NCBI GenBank assembly: GCA_017938795.1
Contig: JAGBAV010000042.1
Location: forward strand, 1-36,696
DNA from: Clostridia bacterium
GTDB lineage: Bacteria > Bacillota > Clostridia > Christensenellales > Aristaeellaceae
Length of the DNA stretch: 36,696 nt
Direction of reading: 5' to 3'
The position numbers were made by a program, and so were the translations under genes. Below the pieces are notes generated by a model. It saw only the letters and a list, made by a program, of their open reading frames with translations, did not search any database and had not been told where the DNA came from. Of this stretch, positions 31,198-36,696 are shown one piece after another (position 1 is the first letter of the stretch; each line of letters starts with the position of its first letter).

Positions 31198-32718
31198 TCA
31201 GTTGATGCGGATATACAGCCGCCCGTCGATCATGCGGCAGCAGCCCTCGTCCGGGTAGGTGGTCAGGCCGGCTTCCAGCGCGGCTGGGGTGAGCGCCCTG
31301 CGCTCCTCATGCGGGACAAGGTTGATGCGCTCGCCCATCGCCATCTGCAGATACCAGTAGGTCGAGGTCTCATACGAGGCGGCATAGGTATAGCGCATGC
31401 CCTGCGCGGCGGCGACGGTCTCAAACCCGGGCCGCTCCATCGCCAGCAGGGAGGCGGGCAGATAGCCGATGATCACCACCGGCGTCTCCCCGGGGAGATA
31501 GCCCTGCTCCGCCTCCGCGCGGTCGAGGAGGCGCGTCATGACGGACGCTGTGGAGGAGAACTCGAGGTCGCGCTTGACCGCCATCTGGTTGGCCGTGCGC
31601 ACATTCAGCAGGAAGATAGCGCACAGCGCGGCGCAGCCGATGCGCACCACCGCCGCGCAGCGCCCCTTGACTATGTGCAGCAGCATGACGGGAATCAGCC
31701 AGAGGAGATTGAAGGCGTAGATCGTCAGGCCGTTGGACAGGCCTTTGGCGATGAACTGAACGAAATTGACGCTCAGCGGCAGGACGAGGATGAGGAAGAG
31801 CGCGGTCAGCTTCGCGCCAGCGCGCCTGCCGCGCAGCGCCAGCGCCAGCGCGATCAGCCCGGCGCCGATGCACAGGATGTTGAGCGGGGCGGGAATCGTG
31901 GAGATATGCCACGTCATCGCCGGCTCGCCCCAGAGCGCAAAGAGCATGATCAGCGGGGAGAGATAGGTCCTGACCAGCATCCCCGGGAGCTCGCGCAGCG
32001 GCGGCAGGGAGGCGCTGCCCACGCCGTTATAGTCGCCGGAGGCGGGCAGGCTGCTGACGCCCAGCACGGCCTGCAGCGCCAGATAATACAGCAGAAGGGA
32101 AACGACGAGCATGGCGCACGCGCCGAGCCCCTGCCTCCAGATGCGCGCCGTGGGCTCGCCCTGAGCGAGCTGCTTCATCAGCAGGAGGATGACAAGCGTC
32201 GGGGCGACAGGCAGATACGCGGGGTAGAGCCCCATCGACAGCGCCATGCAGACCGCGCCCCAGACAAGCCCGCCGCGCGCATGGACATACAGACAGACGC
32301 CCGCCACATTCAGCAGCAGCGCCAGCGCGTAGACATCCATCCACGGCAGGTAGGTTGCGGAGGCGAGGGCGAGGGTCTCGTTGAGCGTCAGCACGCCGCA
32401 GACGAGCGCGATGCGGCCCGTGCCGTGCAGATCAAGGAGCAGGCAGACGAGCCACGCCGAGGCGATCAGGAACACGCAGGAGAACAGCGCGATGGTCATC
32501 GGTGCAGTAACCGCGCCGCGCAGACGCCAGTACACGGGCTGCAGGAAGCGGCCCAGCGTGATCTGATAGGCGGTATCGGATGTCTCGTTGAGCAGCATGG
32601 CGTCCGCAGAGAAGCTCAGCGACAGGCTGCGGTAGCCGTACGCCGCAAAGAAAAACAGCGCCGTCAGGATCGCCGCAGTCCGCAGGACGCAGCGGGAATG
32701 AGCGGATCGTATATTCAT
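31198..32718 (-). CDS. GtrII-like membrane glycosyltransferase, upstream paralogue
   Basis: The 506-residue protein starts MNIRSAHSRCVLRTAAILTA, with a transmembrane segment followed by the loop SLSFSADAMLLNETSDTAYQ and GRFLQPVYWRLRG. About ten more membrane segments and a C-terminal soluble domain follow (SVMTRLLDRAEAEQGYLPGE). Glucos_trans_II proteins keep an Asp in this first loop, and FSADAM offers one. GGAGG lies 10 nt before the chosen ATG. The open frame runs further upstream to 33012 but would cross the promoter, so that extension is rejected. The tandem paralogue immediately downstream suggests that both act on the same surface glycan or lipid. The exact reaction is not determinable. 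Confidence 0.8.
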   Translation of the reverse strand: MNIRSAHSRCVLRTAAILTALFFFAAYGYRSLSLSFSADAMLLNETSDTAYQITLGRFLQPVYWRLRGAVTAPMTIALFSCVFLIASAWLVCLLLDLHGTGRIALVCGVLTLNETLALASATYLPWMDVYALALLLNVAGVCLYVHARGGLVWGAVCMALSMGLYPAYLPVAPTLVILLLMKQLAQGEPTARIWRQGLGACAMLVVSLLLYYLALQAVLGVSSLPASGDYNGVGSASLPPLRELPGMLVRTYLSPLIMLFALWGEPAMTWHISTIPAPLNILCIGAGLIALALALRGRRAGAKLTALFLILVLPLSVNFVQFIAKGLSNGLTIYAFNLLWLIPVMLLHIVKGRCAAVVRIGCAALCAIFLLNVRTANQMAVKRDLEFSSTASVMTRLLDRAEAEQGYLPGETPVVIIGYLPASLLAMERPGFETVAAAQGMRYTYAASYETSTYWYLQMAMGERINLVPHEERRALTPAALEAGLTTYPDEGCCRMIDGRLYIRIN

Positions 32719-32757
32719 AGGCGATAAGCCTCCAAAACCGGGAGAATCAACAGAATG

Positions 32758-32787
32758 ATTATACCATCCGCGCGCGGCCTTTGTCGA
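32758..32787 (-). promoter_or_regulatory. Promoter of the GtrII-like pair
   Basis: On the minus strand TCGACA (32782-32787), an 18-bp spacer and a perfect TATAAT (32758-32763) lie about 40 bp before the gene start. Confidence 0.75.
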
Positions 32788-32890
32788 GCAGCCTGCGCCG
32801 CTTTGACAAATAATGCGCGATACCGTCGCGGCGGAAGGGGCGTGCGACAGCTCAGCCTGCATATTGCGGAAAGAATTCTGCGGCATATGG

Positions 32891-32919
32891 CTGACCGGCT
32901 GCGCGCGCTGTGGTATAAT
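32891..32919 (+). promoter_or_regulatory. Promoter of the M24 peptidase gene
   Basis: CTGACC (32891-32896), a 17-bp spacer and TATAAT (32914-32919) lie 22 bp before the start. It diverges from the GtrII-like promoter about 100 bp away. Confidence 0.72.
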
Positions 32920-32941
32920 CCTCCCAAAGGGGGATGAGGAT

Positions 32942-34006
32942 ATGATCATGGACAGGCTTGCGCGCGTGCGCGAGCGGATGCGGGCGCATGGCCTTGAGCA
33001 GGTGATCGTCACGCAGCCGCAGTCGATTTATTACCTCACGGGGCTCTGGTGCAATCCGATGGAGCGCCTTGACGCGCTGATCATCACAAAGGAGCGCTGC
33101 AGGATGCTGTGCTATGTGCTCGCGGTGATCGAGCCGGAGGGATGCGAGGTCACGGTCTATGCCGATACCGGCGTGACGATCGACCGGCTGAGCGATCTGC
33201 TGGAGAGCGGGGAGACGGGCGTGGACGGCGATATCCCCGGCCGCTTCCTGCTGCCGCTGATGCGCAGACGGCCGGATGTGCGCCTGCAGATCTCCTCCTG
33301 CGTGGAGGAGGCGCGCATGATCAAGACCCCGGGCGAGATTGAGCTGCTGCGTCATGCGAGCGCCGTGACGGACGATGTGTTCATCCGTGCGTTCCCGCAG
33401 CTCAGGCCCGGGATGAACGAGCTGGAGTTCGGCGCGGTGTTTTCCGATCTGTTTCTGGAGAGCGGCGCGGGGCGCATTGCGGGCGACCCGATGGTTTCCT
33501 TCGGCCCGGGCACGGCGGAGCCCCATCACGACCCCGGCGCATACCGCATCGCGCATGGAGATACGGCATGGGTGGATATCGGCAAGCGCATCGGCGGCTA
33601 TCACAGCGACATGACGCGCTGCGTGTTCCTTGGCGCATGCAGCGATGAGCAGCGGCGCGTCTATGAGACCGTGCTGGAGGCGAACCTCGCCGGCATCGCC
33701 GCTGTGAAGCCGGGCGCGCTGCTCTCGGACGTCCATGCCGCCGCCTGCCGGGTGATCGACCGCGCGGGCTACGGCGCATACTTCCCGCACAGGACGAGCC
33801 ACGGCATCGGCATCGATTGCCATGAGGCGCCGTTTGATGTGGTCGGCGAGCGGCTGACGCTGGAGGAGGGAATGTGCTTCTCCGTCGAGCCGGGCGTATA
33901 TCTGCCGGGGCGGTTCGGCGTGCGCATCGAGGATCTCGTTGTCGTCACGGCGCAGGGCTGCAGCCTGCTGACGCATGCCCCCAAGGAACTGACGATTATC
34001 GGATGA
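32942..34006 (+). CDS. M24-family Xaa-Pro peptidase
   Basis: The 354-residue protein has the creatinase-like N-terminal domain (about residues 1-125) and the pita-bread metallopeptidase domain. The five metal ligands are intact: Asp212 and Asp223 in WVDIGKRIGGYHSDMTR, His287 in TSHGIGIDCHEAPF, Glu316 in SVEPGVYLPG and Glu330 in VRIEDLVVV. The enzyme should remove an N-terminal residue preceding proline, in the cytoplasm, using two Mn or Co ions. The start could be the ATG at 32942 (AAAGGGGG about 8 nt upstream) or 32948 (GAGGA about 7 nt upstream); the difference is two residues. It is followed 33 bp later by the acyltransferase gene. Confidence 0.94.
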   Translation: MIMDRLARVRERMRAHGLEQVIVTQPQSIYYLTGLWCNPMERLDALIITKERCRMLCYVLAVIEPEGCEVTVYADTGVTIDRLSDLLESGETGVDGDIPGRFLLPLMRRRPDVRLQISSCVEEARMIKTPGEIELLRHASAVTDDVFIRAFPQLRPGMNELEFGAVFSDLFLESGAGRIAGDPMVSFGPGTAEPHHDPGAYRIAHGDTAWVDIGKRIGGYHSDMTRCVFLGACSDEQRRVYETVLEANLAGIAAVKPGALLSDVHAAACRVIDRAGYGAYFPHRTSHGIGIDCHEAPFDVVGERLTLEEGMCFSVEPGVYLPGRFGVRIEDLVVVTAQGCSLLTHAPKELTIIG

Positions 34007-34039
34007 GACTGCGCCGCAGGGCGCGGAGACGGAGGAACG

Positions 34040-35203
34040 ATGGATAAGCTGGTATATCTGGCCTACCCGGCTGTGCTGCTCCTGCTGCTGGCGGGGGCGC
34101 GCATGTACGGGCCGGGCCAATGGAACGAGGAGAGTATGTCCCTTCGCCAGTGCAAGCTCTGGCAGGGGTTCTTTGCGGTGTGCATCATGCTGCATCACGC
34201 CGGGCAGAAGACCTGCGCCTTCTGGCTCAACAGGCGCTATATCATCCCGGGGCTGGAGTTCTTCGTGCCCATCGGGTATTACTTTGTGGCGTTCTTTCTG
34301 GTCTGCTCAGGCTATGGGCTCTATAAGAGCGTGCATGCCAAGCCGGACTACCTGAAGGGCTTTGTCCGCCGGCGGGTACTGCCGGTGGTCGCGGCGTTCT
34401 ATGCGGTGGAGTGGATTTACATCGCCGTACGCCTTGCGATGGGCGAGGCGATGAGCGCGCAGCAGATCCTGCTCTACATCCTCAGCGTGCCGCAGGCGAA
34501 CCCCAATTCATGGTATGTGATCGCGACGCCCGTGCTCTATCTGGCGTTTTACGTCTGCTACCGCTTCATCCGCAGGGACGGCGCAGCGCTGGCGGGCGTA
34601 TTCGCGCTGACGCTCCTGTGGGTGCTCGCCGGCTGCGCGACGGACCACAACGACGTCTTCATGACCGGCGAGTGGTGGTATAATTCCGTGCTGTTCTTCC
34701 CGCTGGGCATGCTGCTGGCGAAGCATGGGCATGCGCTGCGGGCAGCGGCGAAGAGGGCATGGCTGCCGCTGCTGCTGCTGTGCGCTGCGGCAGGGTATGG
34801 GCTGTATATGGCGTCGGAGCTTGCGCAGAACGTATACGGCTATTACTGCGAGTGGTCGCCCTCGCTGGCGGATCGCGTTCTGCGCCGGTTTGTCTGCGTA
34901 CTTTCGCAGACGGGCGCGGCCGGCGCGTTCGTCTGCTTCGTGCTGCTGCTGGGGATGAAGCTGCGCATCGGCAACCCTGTGCTGTCCTTCATGAGCGGGA
35001 TGACGCTGGAGTTCTACCTGATCCATGCGATCTTCGTGGAGCTGTTCGGCTTTGACTTCCTCGAGGTTCGCCCGAGCCTCTGGTATATCAGGAATGTCGC
35101 GCTGTATCTGGCGGTCGTTGCCGCATGCTCCGTGCCTGCTGCGATGCTGCTGCGCGCCGTGCTCCATCCCGGGAAGTACCTGCTGCGCACGGCGAAGGAA
35201 TAA
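34040..35203 (+). CDS. Acyltransferase-3 family membrane protein
   Basis: The 387-residue protein has about ten hydrophobic segments. LWQGFFAVCIMLHHAGQKT (His52, His53) matches the conserved His in the first AT3 segment. FFLVCSGYGLY follows, and FMSGMTLEFYLIHAIFVELF is typical of the final part of the domain. These proteins move acyl groups across the membrane onto surface glycans, lipids or peptidoglycan. GGAGGAACG lies upstream of the ATG with slightly short spacing. It follows the M24 peptidase gene by 33 bp and may share its promoter. A role in modifying the surface polymers made by the nearby glycosyltransferases is plausible but unproven. Confidence 0.85.
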   Translation: MDKLVYLAYPAVLLLLLAGARMYGPGQWNEESMSLRQCKLWQGFFAVCIMLHHAGQKTCAFWLNRRYIIPGLEFFVPIGYYFVAFFLVCSGYGLYKSVHAKPDYLKGFVRRRVLPVVAAFYAVEWIYIAVRLAMGEAMSAQQILLYILSVPQANPNSWYVIATPVLYLAFYVCYRFIRRDGAALAGVFALTLLWVLAGCATDHNDVFMTGEWWYNSVLFFPLGMLLAKHGHALRAAAKRAWLPLLLLCAAAGYGLYMASELAQNVYGYYCEWSPSLADRVLRRFVCVLSQTGAAGAFVCFVLLLGMKLRIGNPVLSFMSGMTLEFYLIHAIFVELFGFDFLEVRPSLWYIRNVALYLAVVAACSVPAAMLLRAVLHPGKYLLRTAKE

Positions 35204-35233
35204 CAGCCTGTAGCCATAATCGGCAAATCATGC

Positions 35234-35239
35234 TATAAT
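35234..35239 (+). promoter_or_regulatory. Candidate -10 box of the leucine-rich repeat gene
   Basis: A perfect TATAAT lies 51 bp before the start codon. No convincing -35 hexamer is present at 16-18 bp, so promoter strength or factor dependence is uncertain. Confidence 0.5.
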
Positions 35240-35290
35240 CAATACAGTTTGAGTGCAATGCACCATATCTATCTGGAAGGAGAGGATCAC

Positions 35291-36415
35291 ATGAAGAAGA
35301 GATGGATTGCCGCGTGGCTCTGCCTGATGATGATCAGCCTGTGCGTGTGCGCGGCTGCGGACAGGGACAACGGCGTGTGGAAGTACAAGAGCGCCGGCGG
35401 TAAGATGCAGCTGACTGGTTATATGGGCGCGGAGCGCATCAAGAAGCTCGAATTCCCGGAGGAGATTGACGGCGTTCCGGTGGGGATCATCGGCAACGGC
35501 TCCATATTCGTCTGGCTCAATGAGGTAGGGCAGCGCACGGAGCTCATCTTCCCGGATACGACGGAGGAGATCCGCGGCGAGTTCTTCACCCTCGGCAGCT
35601 TTGGCAAGGTGGTGATCCCGGCCTCTGTCAAGACCATCGGCAACAGTGCTTTTGCCATTGCCGCTGTCACGGAGTTTGAGTTTGAGGGCGCGCCGACGAC
35701 CTTTGGCGACCGGGCGTTTGCGGAGAATTTCGACCTGAAGCAGATGGAGATCCCGGAGGGCGTGGAGACCATCGGCGGCTCCTGCTTTGAGATGTGCGAC
35801 AGGATGACCAGCGTTACGCTGCCCGCTTCGCTCAAGAGTATCGGTTCAAAGTGTTTCAGCGGTGATGTGAAGCTCTCGTCGGTGAAATTTGCGCCGGGCT
35901 GCGCGATCCCGGAGATCCCGATGGGCTGCTTCATCAGCTGCGCGATCAAGAGCGTCGACATCCCGAAGAGCGTGACCAAGATCGGCACGAATGCGTTCTA
36001 TGGCTGTGAGAAGCTCACCGCGGTGACCATTCCCGCCGGCGTGACCAGCATCGCGAGCGATGCCTTCAGCGGCTGCCCGGACAATATCGTCTTCACCGTG
36101 ACCGAGGGCAGCTATGCGCATGATTGGGCTGCGGGCAAGGGCTATAAGGTCAAGACCGTGCCTGCGCCGGTCACCGTCACCGCGCCCGACGGCAGCACCG
36201 TCGCCTATTACGAACTCAAGCCCGGCAGCAAGGGACCGGAGGTGCTTGAGGCGCGCACGAAGCTCTATGAGCTGGGCTATTTCTCCAAGGTGCCCACGCA
36301 GACCGAATACACCAACAACATGATGGATTATGTCAAGAAGTTCGAGAAGGATTACGGCCTCAAGGAGGACGGCATCCTTTCCCCCGAGGATCAGGCGGTG
36401 CTCTTCGCGCAGTGA
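35291..36415 (+). CDS. Secreted BspA-like leucine-rich-repeat protein with peptidoglycan-binding C-terminus
   Basis: The 374-residue protein starts MKKRWIAAWLCLMMISLCVC, a signal peptide. BspA-type LRR_5 repeats run from about residue 60 to 275: VVIPASVKTIGNSAF, MEIPEGVETIGGSCF, VTLPASLKSIGSKCF, VDIPKSVTKIGTNAF and VTIPAGVTSIASDAF. The C-terminal part (about 315-374, LYELGYFSKVPTQTEYTNNM) resembles a peptidoglycan_binding_1 domain, so the protein should be held in the wall and display its repeats outside. BspA proteins of gut and oral bacteria bind host or bacterial surface ligands. AAGGAGAGG lies about 6 nt before the chosen ATG; the open frame extends 14 codons further upstream without support. 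A clear terminator follows. Confidence 0.9.
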   Translation: MKKRWIAAWLCLMMISLCVCAAADRDNGVWKYKSAGGKMQLTGYMGAERIKKLEFPEEIDGVPVGIIGNGSIFVWLNEVGQRTELIFPDTTEEIRGEFFTLGSFGKVVIPASVKTIGNSAFAIAAVTEFEFEGAPTTFGDRAFAENFDLKQMEIPEGVETIGGSCFEMCDRMTSVTLPASLKSIGSKCFSGDVKLSSVKFAPGCAIPEIPMGCFISCAIKSVDIPKSVTKIGTNAFYGCEKLTAVTIPAGVTSIASDAFSGCPDNIVFTVTEGSYAHDWAAGKGYKVKTVPAPVTVTAPDGSTVAYYELKPGSKGPEVLEARTKLYELGYFSKVPTQTEYTNNMMDYVKKFEKDYGLKEDGILSPEDQAVLFAQ

Positions 36416-36439
36416 TGCGAAGCGGCATGCAGAATACAG

Positions 36440-36470
36440 AAGGCCGGAGCGTTTTGCTCCGGCCTTTTCT
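36440..36470 (+). terminator. Terminator after the leucine-rich-repeat gene
   Basis: AAGGCCGGAGC and GCTCCGGCCTT form a perfect stem around GTTTT, with the U-run TTTTCT continuing. The mobile element begins just downstream. Confidence 0.93.
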
Positions 36471-36493
36471 GATGGAGCTTTAGCGCAATAAAT

Positions 36494-36512
36494 CCACCAG
36501 CTCAGCTGGTGG
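36494..36512. repeat. Subterminal hairpin of the IS200-type left end
   Basis: CCACCAGC and GCTGGTGG form a perfect 8-bp stem with a TCA loop. In IS200/IS605 elements such hairpins are recognised by the single-strand transposase. Confidence 0.75.
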
Positions 36513-36534
36513 AAAAAGAATCTTTAGATAAAAG

Positions 36535-36601
36535 AAAAATCCTCCTTTGCTATAATAAGGATAAGGTCTGCCAACCGCATCCAAAGCAAAGGAGGATTTT
36601 T
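36535..36601 (+). promoter_or_regulatory. 17-bp inverted repeat enclosing the transposase -10 box and ribosome binding site
   Basis: AAAAATCCTCCTTTGCT (36535-36551) is perfectly repeated in inverted form as AGCAAAGGAGGATTTTT (36585-36601). The right arm contains the transposase ribosome binding site AAAGGAGG (36588-36595), and a perfect TATAAT (36551-36556) starts at the inner edge of the left arm. RNA containing both arms would hide the ribosome binding site. Confidence 0.82.
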
Positions 36602-36604
36602 GTC

Positions 36605-36696
36605 ATGAAAGACATCAAGAGTTTATCACATTCAAAATGGAATTGTAAATACCACATTGTGTTTGCACCAAAGTACAGAAGACAGGTAATCTATGG
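36605..36696 (+). CDS. tnpA: IS200-type transposase TnpA, N-terminal fragment
   Basis: The 30 visible codons begin MKDIKSLSHSKWNCKYHIVF, followed by APKYRRQVIYG. The HSKWNCKYHIVFAPKYRR block is the characteristic N-terminus of IS200/IS605 Y1 HUH single-strand transposases. The HUH pair and catalytic Tyr are downstream of the window edge, so completeness cannot be judged. AAAGGAGG lies 9 nt before the ATG and is part of an inverted repeat that may repress translation. Codon use is AT-rich, unlike the rest of the window, indicating recent acquisition. Confidence 0.92.
   Translation, partial: MKDIKSLSHSKWNCKYHIVFAPKYRRQVIY

Larger units (their letters stand above)
36482..36696 (+). mobile_element. 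Left end of an IS200/IS605-type insertion sequence (cut by window edge)
   Basis: The sequence turns abruptly AT-rich about 10-20 bp after the preceding terminator. It contains the subterminal hairpin CCACCAGC-TCA-GCTGGTGG (36494-36512), expected of elements that move as single strands, then a transposase gene of the IS200 type. The exact left cleavage site is uncertain, probably around 36482-36494. IS200/IS605 elements have no terminal inverted repeats and make no target duplication. The right end is outside the window. Confidence 0.82.

Noticed and set aside
29579-31258. 559-codon open frame on the plus strand
   Set aside because: It is antisense to the GtrII-like gene, crosses a terminator and encodes a low-complexity Gln/Arg/Gly-rich product.
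32719-33012. Longer N-terminus for the upstream GtrII-like protein
   Set aside because: It runs through the gene's own promoter and the start of the divergent peptidase gene; GGAGG marks the start at 32718.
1-36696. tRNA or rRNA genes and CRISPR arrays
   Set aside because: No cloverleaf-like segment with a T-arm GGTTCRANTCC motif, no rRNA-like sequence and no regularly spaced repeats were found by eye on either strand.

Overview
The window is about 36.7 kb of GC-rich DNA (very roughly 65% by eye) from what looks like a Gram-positive anaerobe of the Clostridia. Support for this comes from strong AGGAGG-type ribosome binding sites, canonical TTGNNN-N17-TATAAT promoters, a group B-type [FeFe] hydrogenase, a DUF1540 protein, a WYL regulator pair, BspA-like repeats, secreted peptidoglycan-binding proteins and intramembrane glycosyltransferase-like proteins. 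A high-GC gut lineage such as the Christensenellales would fit, but that placement is inference. No rRNA, tRNA, CRISPR array or prophage was seen. Only the last ~210 bp are AT-rich: the start of an IS200-type element cut by the window edge.

Left part (1-6.8 kb, plus strand): the 3' end of ileS and its terminator; a divergent family 4 glycosidase-like protein that has lost both expected metal ligands; a COG1092-type RNA methyltransferase next to an RluA-type pseudouridine synthase; a large secreted cell-wall enzyme joining CHAP, peptidoglycan-binding, SH3-like and L,D-transpeptidase modules; and a small FUSC/aromatic-acid-exporter-like membrane protein.

Aromatic operon (14.9 down to 6.8 kb, minus strand): nine tightly packed genes, aroF, tyrA, aroB, aroA, aroC, pheA, aroK, a RidA-like gene and a small membrane protein gene. 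aroD and aroE are absent. A good promoter is followed by a 24-codon leader ORF with six Phe codons, then a GC-rich hairpin with a U-run, then aroF. This is the architecture of ribosome-mediated phenylalanine attenuation and is the most interesting regulatory signal here. ychF is transcribed divergently from its own promoter.

Middle (16.3-26.1 kb): a membrane-anchored NERD-domain protein; an unrecognised polytopic membrane protein; a 50-residue Cys-rich DUF1540 protein on the minus strand; an aldo/keto reductase with a C-terminal ferredoxin-like domain, followed by a monomeric [FeFe] hydrogenase; a DUF6056-like membrane protein; two overlapping WYL-domain regulator genes; and a convergent MarR-type regulator.

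Right part (26.2-36.7 kb): a HAD phosphatase divergent from marR; a secreted Cys/His-repeat protein with a peptidoglycan-binding domain; a YczE/YitT-type membrane protein coupled to an AAC(3)-family acetyltransferase; two tandem GtrII-like membrane glycosyltransferase paralogues on the minus strand; an M24 Xaa-Pro peptidase divergent from them; an acyltransferase-3 membrane protein; a secreted BspA-like leucine-rich-repeat protein with a C-terminal peptidoglycan-binding domain; and the IS200-type element, whose transposase ribosome binding site lies in one arm of a perfect 17-bp inverted repeat. Much of this half is cell-surface: secreted wall-binding proteins and glycan- or lipid-modifying membrane proteins.
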